Positions 11,501 through 26,500 of a stretch of 64,000 bases of DNA are shown here, in pieces. A model generated the notes under the pieces. It saw nothing but the letters and a program-made list of their open reading frames with translations, had not been told where the DNA came from and did no database searches. The first letter of the stretch is position 1. Each line of letters starts with the position of its first letter. The translations under genes were made by a program, and so were the position numbers. Source of the DNA: DATBVX01 sp963810775 (GTDB taxonomy: Bacteria > Pseudomonadota > Gammaproteobacteria > Steroidobacterales > Steroidobacteraceae); contig CAWEOT010000009.1 of the NCBI GenBank assembly GCA_963810775.1, positions 124,001 through 188,000 of the forward strand, written 5' to 3'.

Positions 11501-14500
11501 CCTCGAGGATGTGCTGCACGCTTGCACCCATCGAGCCCAGGTGCACCGGCATGTGCGGCGCATTGGCGATCAGGCCCGCCGCGCCGTCGAACAGCGCGCA
11601 GGAAAAATCGAGTCGTTCCTTGATGTTGACCGACGCCGAAGTGTGCTCGAGCACAGCGCCCATTTGCTCTGCGATGTGCATGAAGAGCCCGTTGAACACT
11701 TCGAGCAGCACTGGGTCGGCGGCAGCTCTCACCAGCGCGTCCGAATGCGCGGCAGCCCGGGATCCAGCGCGTGACAGGAGCAGCTCCCCGCTTGCCAGCC
11801 GCTCGCAGCGCCATTGCGATTCGAGGACGACGGTCGAGTGCGGCTCAACGATCAGTGCCGGTCCCTGGATGTATTTGCCAGGCTCGAGGTCATCGCGCGC
11901 CATCACTGCGACGTCCTGCCACCGGTCATCGAACCACACTCGGGCTCGATCCAGGGGCGCGACCGCGCGGGCGGCAAGCAGATGCGGCGCCTGCGGCGCG
12001 ATGCGCGAAGACACGATCGCCTCGATGCCGATCGACGCCACCATGACCTCCGCGGCGTTGGTGCCAAACCCGAACTGACGTCGATGCAGGTGCTCGAAGG
12101 TCGCGTACATTGTGTCGAGCGAAGCGAAGGGTACGGTCAGCGCTGTGTCGCTCCCGGCAGTGCGTATATCGACCGAGCGCTCGATGTCGAGATCGACCGT
12201 CGCGAAACCCTGCGCAGCGAGCGCGTTGCGCGCTGCTCCCTCGAGCGCGACAAATTGCTCCTCGAGCCCCGGCAAAGATTCTGGCTGCAGCGCGCGTTCG
12301 ACGGAGCAACGACGGATTTCACGAACGTCCGCGAGCCCGATACCGTAGGCGGACATGAGGCTCGCGAGCGGGTGTACCAGCACACGATCGATGCCCAGGG
12401 ACTCAGCCACCCGGCAGGCATGTTGGCCCGCCGCGCCGCCGAAGCAGAACAGAGCGAAGCGCGTGCAGTCGTGGCCCTGGCGAACCGAGACGTGCTTGAT
12501 GGCGTTTGCCATGGTTTCGACCGCGACGCGCAGGAATCCTGCCGCGATCGCTTCGGGCGTGCGTGCAGCGACACCTTCCTGCTCAATCTCGCTCGCCAAC
12601 TGGTCGAAGGCGCGGCGTACTTCGGCGACATCGAGTGACTGATCGGCATTGGGGCCGAGCACCGCCGGAAACAGCTCCGGCTGCAGGCGGCCAAGGAGCA
12701 CGTTGGCGTCGGTGACGGTGAGCGGCCCACCGTTGCGATAGCACTTCGGTCCGGGATTGGCGCCGGCGGATTGAGGTCCCACCTGAAAACGGCCGGAGGC
12801 GAATCGCAGGATCGAGCCGCCGCCGGCGGCCACCGTGTGCACGCTCATCATGGGAACGTTGAGCCGTACGCCTGCGACCAGGCTGTCGAAACGGCGCGGA
12901 TAGCCTCCGTCGTAAAGCGACACGTCGGTGGAAGTCCCGCCCATATCGAAGCCGATCAGGCGCTCGAATCCCGCCGCCGTGCCGGCTTTCATCATGCCCA
13001 CGAGTCCGCCGGCGGGTCCCGAGAGAATGCTGTTCATGCCGCGGAACGAACCCGCATCCGTGAGCCCGCCATTGCTTTGCATGAAGTAGAGGCGCGGTGG
13101 TTCGCCGAACTCGCTCGCGAACTCCGCGCGCAGCTCGCCTACATACCGCGCGAGCAGTGGCGACAGGTACGCGTCCACGACCGTCGTATCGCCCCGCGAG
13201 ATCAGCCGGATGAGCGGCGCGACTTCGTGAGAGACCGAGACCTGGTGAAAACCGATCTTGCGCGCGATGTCGGCGGCGGCTCGCTCGTGCTGAGAGTGGC
13301 GATAGCCATGCAGGAACGCGATCGCCGTACTGTCGAAGCCGCGGGCATGCGCTGCGCTCAAGTCGGCGCGCAATCGTTCTGCATCGAGTGGCTCGAGCAC
13401 CTTGCCGGCCGCATCCAGCCGTTCACGCGCTTCGATCACTTCGCTGTAGAGCAACTCCGGAAGACGGATATGCCGGGCGAAAAGCTCTGGCCGATTCTGG
13501 TAGCCGATGCGTAGTGCATCGCGAAATCCTGTCGTGATGACGAGCACGGTGCGTTCGCCCTTGCGCTCGAGAAGTGCGTTGGTCGCAAGCGTAGTGCCCA
13601 TGCGGACGCTTTCGATGCGCACGCGCTGTTCGCGAGGCTGTGACCTGAGAACGCGCCGAATCCCTTCCATCCCTGCGTCGCGATAGTGCGCCGGATCTTC
13701 GGAAAGGAGTTTCAACGTGAGCAGCGCGCCGGCCGGCGATCTCGCGATGACATCAGTGAAAGTGCCGCCGCGATCGATCCAGAACTGCCAGCCCGGTCCA
13801 GACGCAATATTCACGCGCAACGAGATACACTGGCCCCGGCGACCTGACAACCCACAACCCACAAATCGCAGGTACACCCATGCCCTCATCGCAGGCTGTC
13901 TGGACGGTGATCGGTGCGAGTGCCGCAGTACTCCTCGTCATCGCGCTGTGGACCATGCGTCGAGCGCGAACCCTGGACGGATTTCACCTCGCCGACCGCG
14001 AGCTCGGCGCAATTCGCGGCGGCTTGAGTGGCGTCGCGAGTGCGTATTCGTTCTGGGCGATGGTCGGTGTGACCGGTGCAGCCTTCACGCTCGGGTGGTC
14101 AGCGATCTGGCTGGCGCTCGGGATCCTGCTGGGCGCTGCTTTCTCCTGGTTCGTGGTTGGGCCTGCACTTCGTCGCAGAGCGAACGCCGCCAACGCGGGG
14201 ACTGCGCTCGAGCTCGCGGGTGCCGGGTCAGCAACAGTTTCCGTTACGAGCATAGCGGCCGTGGCGGTGCTGTTCGGAATCGTCGCGCAACTCGGATTCG
14301 CCGGCAGTGCAGTGGCGCGCGGCCTCGGGTTGAGCACGGCAGCGGGTGTGATGCTGGTGGCGGCACTCGCACTCCTCGGCCCCGTTCTTGGCGGACTACG
14401 CGCGACGGCCTCGGCCGGCCTGCTGTGCGCTTTGGTGGTTATTCCGGCGGCTGTGCTGCTGCCACAGTTCGGTCTCATCTTCGTCGGCGGTTTCGATCAG

Positions 14501-17500
14501 CTGCGCAGCGGACTCGCGACGACCGGGGAGGGTGCTGCGGCTCTGCTCGGTGGCCGCGGCGCGCTGGATGCCACTGTATTGTTATTGGCCGCAGCGGGCC
14601 TGGGAGCCAGCACCTGTGGGCAGCCGCAGGTGCTCGATCAGTATCTCGCCGCGCGCAGCGAGCGCTCGATCCGCTGGTCGGGCGTGATTGCCGTGCTGTG
14701 GCTGGTGGTCGTGCTTGCCGGGGCGCTCGCACTTGGTTGGGTGGCACGCGTCGATTACGCCAGCATCGACAATCCGGATGTGGTGATGTTCGAGGTCCCG
14801 CGACGGATCATGGCGCCCTCGTTCGTGGCATTGCCGATCCTTGCCGTGCTCGCGCTGGTCGTCTGCAGCGTCGGCAATCAGCTTGTGACCACGTGCTACG
14901 CACTGCTCGCCGTGGCGCGCAATCGGGACGCACCGCCCGTGAGCCTGGGGCGGTTGCGCGTCACCATCCTCGTGGCCGGCGTCGCAGCCGCTGTCATCGC
15001 TGCGGTGAGCGGCGTGGACAGCTCGCGTGGATTCCTGCTGGCCTGGCTCGCGACCTCGGCTACGGTGGGACCGCTGGTGCTGCTCGCATGCGCGGGGGTG
15101 CGGGTTCGAAACGGCTGGGCGGCAGCGGCAGCGCGCGTTGCTATCGCCCTCGCACTTGTCCTCTTTCTTCTCAGGCGTGAACGCCTGATCGAGATTGCAA
15201 TGTTCCTGCCGTTCTATGCGGCGATGCTGGTTGCGCTACTCGGCCGCCAGCGCCAATCCTGAGCGCCGTCCTCGCATCGATTCACAAAAAGTTCGCGTTC
15301 TGTCAAAAGAGGTGGATAATCCGCGCCCAGAAGTGGAATAAAAACAACCACCCGATTTACCTAGTGGAGGTTGCATATGAGCCTGATATTTCCCTCTCGC
15401 GTTGCGAGCCGTGCTTTTTACTGTTGCGTTGCTGCAACGTTAGGGTTGGCAGCACTCTCTGCATCTGCCCAGGAGGCGGCGCCGCTAACCGAGACGGTCG
15501 TCGTGACGGGTTCGCGCATTCACCAGGATCCGCTGAACCAGCCGGCGCCGCTCGTCACGGTCGACGAAGCGGACATCGCCAAGTCCGGTCTTACGTCGAT
15601 CGGAGATGTGTTGCAGCGCATGCCCGTCTCCGGCGGCGGCCTCAACACCAAGTTCAACACCAGTGGAAACATTGGCTTCCCGCCTGATGGCGGAGGCGTC
15701 GGTGCCGGTGCGGCAACCGCCGACCTGCGGCATCTGGGGCCGAAGCGCACCCTTGTGCTGGTCGACGGCATTCGCTGGGTGAATGAGTCCTCGGCCTCCG
15801 GTGTTGGATCAGCGACCGACCTCAACACCATTCCCACCAGCATCATCGATCACATCGAAGTGCTGCAGGATGGCGCCTCCGCGATCTACGGCTCGGATGC
15901 GATCGCCGGCGTGATCAACATCATCACCAAGAAGGGCTACGAAGGAGTCGAAATTTCCGGCTACGGCGGCGGTTACGACGAAGGGGATGGCAACACTCAG
16001 CAGTGGAACATCTCTGCAGGTGCGACCTCGGAAAAGACCCGCGCCTTCTTTGGCCTGAGCTACATCGACCAGGGTAGCATCAGTTCTGCCGATCGCTCGA
16101 TCTCCGAATTTCCAACACCGGGCGCCGGTCAGTGCACGAACCGCTGCAGTTCCGGCACGCCCCAGGGGCGCTTCCTCTTCACGGATCCGAATACGGGGCA
16201 GGGTTTGGACCTGACCCTCAATGATGGAGTGACGAACCCCGTCTACAACCCGGCCGACCCCGCGGCTGGCCCCCGCACGGATAGCTTCCATCCGTTCGCC
16301 ACGGCGGATCGTTTCAATTTCCAGCCCTTCAACTTCATTCTGTCGCCGAGCGAGCGTGTCGGCCTTTACGGCCAGGTAGAAACCAGCCTGACTGACAATG
16401 TCAGCGTCTACGTAAAGGGCCTGTTCAACCAGCGCAAGTCGACCAACCAGGCAGCGCCCGAGCCGATCTTTGTCGGTCCGGAGGCGGGGAACGGCGGCGG
16501 GAGCCTCCTCGATGTCACCGAGGTGGATGTCGACAACCCGTTCAACCCGCTCGGCTTCACGCTCAATCTCAGCACCGATCCCATGACTGGTGGTACCGAC
16601 TACTTCATCGGCCGCCGACCCCTCGAAGGCGGGCCGCGCGTGTTCGATCAGAACGTCGACACCTGGTATGCGGGCGGCGGTTTTCGCGGCAACTTCGCCG
16701 TGGGGGATCGCGACTTCTTCTGGGATCTGAGCGGCGTTTGGTCGCGTAATCACGCCGATCAGGTTACCCACGGCAGCTACAATTCACTCAAGATCAAGAA
16801 CGCGCTCGGCCCAGGCACGGTTGAGGGCCTCAATGGCGCGACCGCGACTGCCTGCGGACCAGTGACAGATGTCGGGGGTGTACCGACCGTACTCACTCCG
16901 ATTCCGAACTGTGTGCCGTTCAATATCTTCGGCGGCCAGGGTGATGGCAGCGGCACGATCACGCCGGAAATGCTCAACTACATTCAGCCCGTGCTGCATG
17001 ACGTGAGCGAGCAGGAACTCAAGGACTTCACCGCCAACATCAGCGGTACCATCGTGCCCTTGCCTGCAGGCGGCCTCGATTTCGCGCTCGGCTACGAGCA
17101 TCGTAAGCAAGAGGGCTTCTACCAGCCGGATGCGATCTACCCGGCCAACGAGAGTGCGGGTGTGCCATCCGGGCCCACTTCCGGTCAGTACGACGTCGAC
17201 GAGGTTTACGGTGAAATACAGATTCCGATTCTGAAGGGAGTACCAGGCGCCGATCTGCTGCAGGTAAGCGCCGCCCTGCGCTGGTTCGACTACTCAACGT
17301 TCGGAAGCGATACGACCAGCAAGTTCGGCCTCAACTGGCGTCCGATGAAGGATTTGTTGATTCGCGGAACCTGGGGAGAAGGCTTCCGTGCACCTGGCAT
17401 CGGCGAGCTGTTCGGAACATTCTCGCGTTTCGACCAGACCCTGACCGATCCTTGCTCGGCGCCGGTCGCGCCCGCGAACGTGGCGAATTGCGCAACGCTG

Positions 17501-20500
17501 GGAGTGCCGCCGACGTTTGCACAGCTCAATGCACAAATCTCGGTCATCACCGGCGGCAATCCAGAGCTGAAGCCCGAGACTTCGGAAAGCTACACAGCGG
17601 GAATCGTTTACAGTCCACGCTTTGCCGAGGGTGCGTCTTGGTCAGACTCGTTGAGTCTCGAACTGACGTACTACAACATCAAGATCGACGACACGATCCA
17701 GGCGCGCGATGCGCAGGCGCAGCTCGACGGCTGCGTAGCGACGCTCGATGCGGTGTTATGCAACGGGATCTCGCGCACCACTGGCGGGACGATCAACGGG
17801 TTCAACAATGCGCTGATCAACATTGGCGGCACGGAGACCGCGGGCTACGATCTCAACGTGCGTTGGGCGATGCCAGAAACGAGCATTGGCAGATTTACCC
17901 TGAACTGGCAGAACACCTGGCTCGACGAATTCATCGAGTCCACGGAGACGGCCGCGGGATTTGTGGAGACGGAACGCAAAGGAACGGAGCGCGGCAGCCC
18001 GTCGCAGGCATATCCGGAATGGAAGTCTGCGCTGTCTCTTGACTGGGGATTCCATGACTTCGGAGCCACCGCAACGGTTCGCTACACCGACTCGCTCAGC
18101 GAACCGTGCCGCAACATTGGAGCGTTCGCGTCTCTGTGTTCGGACCCGGTGGGGCTGACCAACGAAATGGATGCCACGACTTACGTCGATCTGCAGGCCT
18201 CGTGGTCGCCATCAGGCCTCGCGGGCTGGACGTTCGCAGTCGGCGTCAACAACCTGTTCGATGAAGATCCGCCCAACTGCTACAGCTGCGAGCTGAATGG
18301 CTTCGATGGATCGACCTACGACGTGCCGGGCATGTTCTGGTACGGGCGCGTGGTCGCGCACTTCGGCGCGCAGTAAGAGGCAATCACTGCAAGGCCGGCT
18401 CCGGAAACGGGGCCGGCCTTTTTCTTTAGGGAACCCTTCCCCAGCCCTCTTTTGAGGGCGACACGCTGTTGAGCGCGATGGTGGAGATCTTCTCGAGCCG
18501 CTCCACGGTGTACGTGTAGCCCAACTCGATGGCGCGGTCGAAACCTTTCCAGTTGAGCATGTCCATCGCCTCGAGCCGCGGCTGCAACAGCACGTCGGTC
18601 TGTTCGCGGTGCGCCATGGTTGCGGCGGCGCTGTTCACCATGCCGGCGCGCCACAGGATCTGAAAGATATTCACCCGGTTCTTCTTGGCGCGGAACCAGC
18701 TCATCGCTTTCCACAAACCTGGAACGTCCACATCGTCGAAGTCCGCGGTGAACGCGCGATCAGCACCCACATCGACACCGATGATCGGCCCGCGTCCGAC
18801 TTCGCGCATCACATCGACGGGCAGGTTGTTCATCGCGCCGCCGTCCACGTGGACTTCGCCGTGATGGAACACCGGCGGCAGCACGCCGGGGATCGCCACC
18901 GAGGCGCGCAACCAGCGCCACAGCAGACCCGAGCGATGCACGGCGATGCGGCCCGCGGAAAGATTCGATGAAACACAAAAGAACGGCAGGTTGAGGTCCT
19001 CGATCTGCATCTCGCCGAATTCCTGGCGCAGCAGGCCCGAGACCTTGCGCCCCGATACCAGTGAGAGGAGCGGCAGCGTGTAGTCGTTGAGCGGGTTGGT
19101 ATCGACGAAGGTGCGCTTGAAGCGCTGCACGAGATCCTCGTGGGGCCACTCCATGGCGATGCCGGCACCAAGAATTGCGCCCATGCTGGTGCCGCCGACT
19201 GCATCGATCGGGATGTTCCCTTCGCGCAGCGCCTTTACGACCCCGAGGTGCGCGAAACCACGTGCTCCACCCCCGGATAGCACGAGGCCAACGCCACGAC
19301 CGGTCAGCAGGCGCGCGATGCGCCGGACATCGGCGGGTGAACGCACATGATGATGTGCCAGCCCGGGATGCTGGGCGAGCCAGCGATGGGTCGATCCGCG
19401 CACCACGCCGGATTCCTGCAGCAGGACCAGTTCGGCACGCTGCAGTGTGATTCGCGATTCGCCGCGGCCCTCGAGAAGACGCCAGGGCGTCGGTTCTGCG
19501 CCAGCCTCGGCAAGAAGCAGGAGTGCATCGGCCTGGCGTACGCAGAGCTTGCTCCACGGGGTAGCTGCCTGCGTCGGCGACATAGATGACGAAATCATTC
19601 GCGGACTCGACGTTCGCGAACCAGTGGCTGGTGTGCGCGGAACCGCGGCCACTCCACACGAGTTCGGTGCGTGAGCCGTGATTGAGCGCTTTGACGAGCT
19701 GCTCAGCAAAGGCACGCACGTCGATGTCCGGACTGTGCGGCAGGATGGTGAAAGTCTTCGGCACCGAGCGCTTGCCACGTTGCTGGCGTTGCGAGTTCTC
19801 GAGCCGCTGCACCGTGAGTTGCGCGATGCGCAGCATCGCCTGGGGATGATCGAGCAGCAGGGTGTCGAAGGCTTGCTTGGAAAAGCGTCCGATTTCGGAG
19901 TCACGCAGCGCATGCACTGAAGCCGTGCGCGGCTTGCCCGAAATGAGCGCCATCTCACCGACTGTTTCGCCGGCCATGACGCGGCCCACCAGGCGGATGT
20001 GACCGTCCGGGGTGCGCGCGAATGCACCCAGGCAGCCGCTGATGACGAAGTACAGTGCATCGGGAGGATCGCCCGCTTCGAACAGGCTCGCACCGCCGGG
20101 CAGTGAGTACCATTCGATTTCGGCCGCGATCGCCGCGAGGATCGATGCATCCAATCCCCGGAACAGCTGCAACGTGCCGAGGAGCGAGAGCATGTTGCGC
20201 CCCTCGATGGCCGTCTCGATGATGGTGTCGCGTTCCAGATCCATTAGCGTCCCTGTTAGCCGGCCTATTCTCAAAGCACGGGCCCGCGCGAAGCGGGCGA
20301 GTCGTCACAAATCGGCCGGAATTCCGCTATTTGTGGCGTCACCGTAGCGATTTGGCAACAATCTGGCGCCCATGAAAGCACAAGCGGCCCCGGATTCGCC
20401 CGCCATCCGACTCGAGCGACGCATGCACGCGGAGATTCCGCTGACGCGTTCCATCGACGTGCGGGTGAGCACGTATGACGGCAAGGCGCTCACGCTGAAC

Positions 20501-23500
20501 GCGCCGCTCGCGATGAATTCGAATCACAAGGGTACGGCGTTCGGCGGGAGCCTGTTTTCGCTCGCCGTGCTGGCGGGCTGGGGTCTGCTGGTACTCAAGC
20601 TCGGCGAGCGTGATCTGGATGCCGAGCTCGTCATTCAGGATTCGAACGTTAAATACCTGGCTCCTGTCCGTGGCGATTTCAACGCGCAGGCGAGACTCGA
20701 TGCGGACGAGTTCGAGCGCTTCGTGCGTACTCTCAGCCGTCGCGGCAAGGCGAGGGTGCAAGTCGCAGTTCTCATTTCCCACGGTGGCCGCGACGCGGTG
20801 CGCTTCGAGGGCACCTTCGCTGCGATCAAGACCTAAGAGCAGTCCGAGCCGGCCATTGGGTGGGGGGTTGTGCCAACTCCGGGCTGATCACGCTCGATGA
20901 CAGTGCTATCCGAGAATGTATCCCCGCAAACACTGCTCGCCCGAGTTGGCACAATCCCCCCGACCGCAATGTCCGTCTCGTCCGACGCTGAAAGTGAAGA
21001 TGCCGGCGGCTACGCCTCTGCGACCAAAGCGGGACGGTCTGGTCGCTGGGTGGGTGTGCCTTGAGCTCGTGTAGCCAATGCCCTCTGTCCGGGCGATCAG
21101 CGATCAGACCGGATTCAGCGCTGGCAAGGTGACCCATCGGCGTCTGATCGCCGCCCGGACTGAGGGTTCGCGCGCGACCTTGAGCGTTCCTCGCTCAAGC
21201 GTCGTCGCTGCGCATTGGCTCCACGAGCTCGAGGCACATCCCACCCAGCGAGCAGATCGTCCCGCCTTATTAGCCAAAGAGGCGCACGCCGACTGCATCT
21301 TTAACTTTCAGCGCAGGAGCGGGTGGACGTTGGGTGACACCTGCCGACTGCGCCGGCTACCAATGTTTGCGGGTGTGACTTCCAGGAGATTGCTAAGGGC
21401 AGTCGTGTTCCGGCGCTGTCGGCACGGTTTGTCACCCAACGGCCGCCCGGGACTGCTCTCTTGCGATACTAATGCCATGAAGCGGCAACGCAGTCTGTCG
21501 CCCGAAGCGCTTGAACGCATCTACGCGGCGATCCGCGCCGTGCCTCGCGGGCGCGTCGCAACGTATGGATGGATCGCGGAGCGAGCGGGAATGCCACGGC
21601 GCGCGCGACTCGTGGGGTATGCGCTGCGCCACGCGCCCCGTCGCCTGCGTTTGCCCTGGCACCGGATCATCAATGCGCAAGGTCGCATCTCGTTTCCTCG
21701 CGGCAGCGAGCCCTACGCCGAGCAACGCAGACGGCTGGAAGCCGAGGGCGTGCCTTTCGTACGCGGTCGCGTGCGGCTCGTAAAGTACGGCTGGCAGCTC
21801 ACGCTCGATGAGCTGCTCTGGAAGCCGCCCGCCTAGCTTCTGTCGCGGACTAGAGCCACGGATGCGCCTGTCGCCGGTCGTGATCGCTTGCTACCATCTG
21901 GCTGGTTGAAATGAACAGGTGGATCACGAATGCCAGATCGATACGTCGTCTTCTCTCACGGCAAGGACGGTGCGCCCTGGGGCGAGAAGATCACGGCCAT
22001 GGCGGAGATGGCTCGAGCCGAAGGCTTCGAGGCCGAATCGGTGGACTATCAGGGAATCGATGATCCGAACGATCGCGTTACCCGGCTGTTGAGCTTCTGC
22101 AAGGACCTGCGCGGATCACTCGTGCTGGTGGGTTCGAGCCTCGGCGGACACGTTGCGACGGCTGCGTCGCGCCTGTTGCAGGCGCGCGGACTGTTCCTGC
22201 TGGCGCCCGCGTTCTATATGCCCGGGTTCGAACAGCAGACGCCGAAGCCGGCGGAATGCCCGATGACCATCGTGCACGGCTGGCGCGACGATGTGGTACC
22301 GGTCGAGAACAGCGTGCGCTATGCGCAGCAGTACAAGGCGACGCTGCACATCCTCGACGGCGATCATCGCCTGGTCGATAACATTCCGCAGATCAACTAT
22401 CTGTTCGAGTACTTCCTCGTGACGCTGGAGCCGTATCTCTAGTCGAGCGCCTCGACCCTCCGGTCACTGAGCTGTGGTAGCAGCGGGTGCCGGTGACGCC
22501 TTCAGTTGCGCCGGTACGAATTCCTCCATCACTGTCCTGGCGAGCAGATCGAGGGGCAGCACGCCCTGGTTCGCGATGAAGTCGTGAAACGCCTGTGCCT
22601 CGAAGTGCTTGCCGAGCGCCATCTCCGCGCTGGTGCGCAGCGCCTGCAGCTTCGAGTAACCATAGAAGTACGCCGTCGCCTGCCCGGGCGCGCGGAACGT
22701 ATAGCGATCGATCTCCTGTTTGGCCATCGGCTCGGACAGAACGATCTCCTGCATCAGGAATTGCTTGGCAGCATCAGGCTCGATCATCCCGAGGTTCAAC
22801 ATGGGGTCGAGTATCGCGCGCGCGGCGCGCATGAGCCGCATCTGCAGCACGCAGATCTGAGCCTCCGGTGGCTCGTACTGCTTCATCACCGCCTCCATGT
22901 ACAGCGCCCAGCCTTCGACGTTGGCGCTGTTGAGTGCGTACACGACTCGGGCGGTCGAAACCCCGTGTTCGAGCATCCGGGCGAACTGCAGTTCATGGCC
23001 GGGGCGCGCCTCATGCGCGGTCAGCGTCCAGGTTATGGCGTCGTACTTGAAGTCGTCCATCTCGACGCCTGAGTCCGCGTTTGGATTGGAGATCGGCAGC
23101 ACGAATGCCGCGGGCTCTCCGGTGTTGCCGATCAGGCGCGGCGGGTCGAGGTGCGGCGCGGGCCCGGCTGCCGACTCAGCCTCGGTTCCAATACGGATTA
23201 CTGCCTCGCGCGTGGGCAGTGTGACGAGGTGCTCGCGCCGGACGATGTCCTCGATCTGGCCGAGAACGCCGCGATATTTTGCCAGCAGCTGGTCGTCAGC
23301 CACCTGCTCCTTCTTGAGCGCGCGAATCACGTCGCGGTAATCGCTCGATGGGAGCCCCTTCGCCTTGCTCACCTGGCGCGCGAGTGAGTCGAGTTCATCG
23401 CGGGTTGTCTGATAAGCCACCTGCGCGCGGTCTATCAATTGATGTGGGTCCATCTCGACGCCGAAATTCTTGAGATTGTCGGCGTAGATTTCCGGCGGCA

Positions 23501-26500
23501 GTCGGTTGGTCTGACGCGCGTGCGGCAGAACTGCCGTGCGGATCCAGTCCGAGTATTCGTGGATCTGGGTCGACAGCGTTGCAAAATCGCCTTTCCAGCC
23601 CTTGAGGCCGCTCTTTTCAAAGAGCTCACGAATGCCGTCGAGGAAACGATCCGTATTCTTTAGATCCTGCTCGACCTCGACTACCCAGGGAGCGGTGAGG
23701 CTCGTATCGTCGAGACGCTCCTCGATCCGCGCACGAGCCAGTGTCGTGATCGGCTCGTAGCCTTTCTCCGCGCCGACGTACCGATGCAGGCGCTTGACCG
23801 CCGCCGCCTGTCGTTTCTTCGGCACGCGATCGTCGAGCAAGCCATGGAAACCGGTAAAGATCGCCTTGGTGAGATCCTGGTAGGGCTGCATCAGTCGCCG
23901 GTTGAGCACCGATGAGTTGCGCTGCTGATTGGCGGAGGCGACCAGGATATCGATGTCCTGTTTCACGCGCGCATCGGATACCTTGTCACGCTCGGCGGTG
24001 AGCTTCGCAGCCGCGGCCGCAAGATCTGCCTCCGCTCGTTCGTCGAAGCGCGGCTTGAGGTCGACCACATCGGCGTCGTGCCCTTCCACGCCCTGTGCCG
24101 AAGCCGCTTCCGGGTTGTACTTGGCCAGCACTTCGAGCAGCACCTGGGCGTAGCGATTGCTCTCCTCGACCCAACTGAGGTCATCAGCGCGGGCAATGGA
24201 GGCGAGAAGCAGCGTCCCCACGAGCAGGGCACTCAAACGTTGCAACATCGGGAGAGCTCCAGTCGAAGTCCGGGTAAATGAGGGTGCGAATGCTTTCCTG
24301 ACAGGAGCCCCGGAGTCAAGCGCGCGCCGCCCGTTAATGACGTTCGCGAATCGCTCGCGCGGCCATGCGATCGACGACTCCGGGAAGGATGAGCTTCAAC
24401 CAGCGGGCGAAGCGGCCGCGTAGCGAGGTAATGAGCAGCCGCCGCCGCCGCTCGATCGCGGGCACGATCAGACGTGCGCATTCCTCGGCGGTCATGATCC
24501 GTTCCACGCGCATCGGACTTTCACCCAATGGTCGGCCGTCGGGCCCGATCGCGCGCTTGTGGATTTCTGAACGCACGAAGCCGGGCGCGATGATCGTGAC
24601 GGTCACGCCGCTTCCGGCAAGTTCGATGCGCAAGGAGTCGAAGAAGCCGACCATCGCATGCTTGCTCGCGGCGTAACCCGATCGCTCCGGAACGCCGGTG
24701 AGTCCTGCCACGCTCGCGACTGCGACGAGCCGCCCCCTTGACTGCTTGAGCCAGGGGAGCGCGGCGGCCGTGAGATGCACCGCGCCCAGGTAATTCAACT
24801 TCATCAGGTGCTCGTACGCCGACAGGTCATCGAGCGCATCGAAGCGCGCCCACATCGTGCCGCCGGCGTTGTTGATCAGCACATCGATCCGTCCAAAGCG
24901 CGCCACCGCCGCGTCGATGAGCGCCCGGCACTGCGCCGGGTCGAGCAGGTCGGTCGGCACGACAATCGCGACACTTCCCTGTGCCGCACATTGGTTTGCG
25001 ACCTCCTCGAGACGTTGCCGATTGCGCGCAGCGAGCACGAGGCAGACGCCGCGTCGAGACAACTCGAGCGCCAGCGCTTTGCCGATGCCTTCCGATGCGC
25101 CAGTGAGCACGATGACCTGACCCGCGAGTGGACTTTGCACGCGTGCGCTTGGGGGCCCGTGGCTATCCGCGGCCTGATTCACGGTACACTCTCGCGCCGG
25201 TTGCGTTGGGAGGGCTCGACATGAGAACGCTGTCTGGATGCCTGCTGTGCGCGATGCTCCTCGGCGCTTGCGGGCAGGATACCCCATCGAAGCAGGAGCC
25301 ACCGATGCCGGTCGAGGACACTTTCGCCGGGGATATGATCAAGCAGAAGCAGAAAATCGAGGATCAGGCGCAACAGCAGGCGGAGAGTCGCATGCCGGAC
25401 CTCAACCGCCAGCTCGATGCCGCCGAAGGTGCTCAACCCGTCGAACCTCAGGACTGACTCGCTCCTCACCGCATGAAAGTGGGCCTGAGCCTGGCGCGGC
25501 CCTGGATCTGGCTGCTGCGCAAGACGATCACGCTGTGGGTCCGCACCACGGTGCGCCCGCCCGACATTGCGCAGCGTTTGTCCGGACGCGATCGGCCGAA
25601 ATGCTACGTGCTGGAACAGGAAAGTCTTGCTGACCTCCTGGTGCTGCAGGACACGTGCGTGAACCTCGGCCTGCCGCGTCCCAGCCGGCGGCTTCTCATC
25701 GGCTCTGTGAGCGAACGACGCTCGGTCTGCTACCTGGAGCGCACTGCAGGCTTCTTCGGCACTCGCCTCGATCTGCGTCCACCGGAATTGCTCGCCAACC
25801 TGGTGAGTGCAGCGGGCGCTGATCCGACGCTCGATCTCGATATCGTCCCGGTGGCGATCTACTGGGGGCGCGCTCCGCAGAAGGAAGGCTCATCGCTCCG
25901 GTTGCTGCTCGCCGAGAACTGGGTATTTGCCGGCCGCTTTCGCCGCTTTCTCATGGTGATCTTCAACGGCCGGTCGACGCTCGTGGAGTTCGGTGAGTCC
26001 CACGCGCTGCGCGACTTCATTCAGCCGGGGCTCGAGCCCGCGCGTGCTGTGCGACGCATTTCGCGCGTACTGCGCTCGCAGTTTCGCACGCAGCGCGCGG
26101 CCGCAATCGGCCCGGATCTCTCCCATCGGCGCACCATCGTCAATCGTGTCCTCGCGACGCGCGCGGTGCGCGCCGCGGTCGCACAGGAAATGCGTGAGAA
26201 GAATCTCACGCGCCGCGAAGCACTTCTCACCGCCAAGCGCTACGCGGACGAGATCGCTGCGAACTACTCGCATGCCTTCGTCACGTATTTAGCGCGGGTT
26301 CTCGGGCGGGTGTGGAACCGGCTCTACGACGGCGTGGTCCTGCATCACGAGCAGGTGCTGCACCGGGTCGCGGCCGGCAACGAGATCGTCTACGTGCCTT
26401 GCCATCGCAGTCACATGGACTACCTCTTGCTCTCCTACATTATCTATACGAAGGGGTTCGCGATTCCGCACATCGCAGCGGGCGTGAATCTCAACATGCC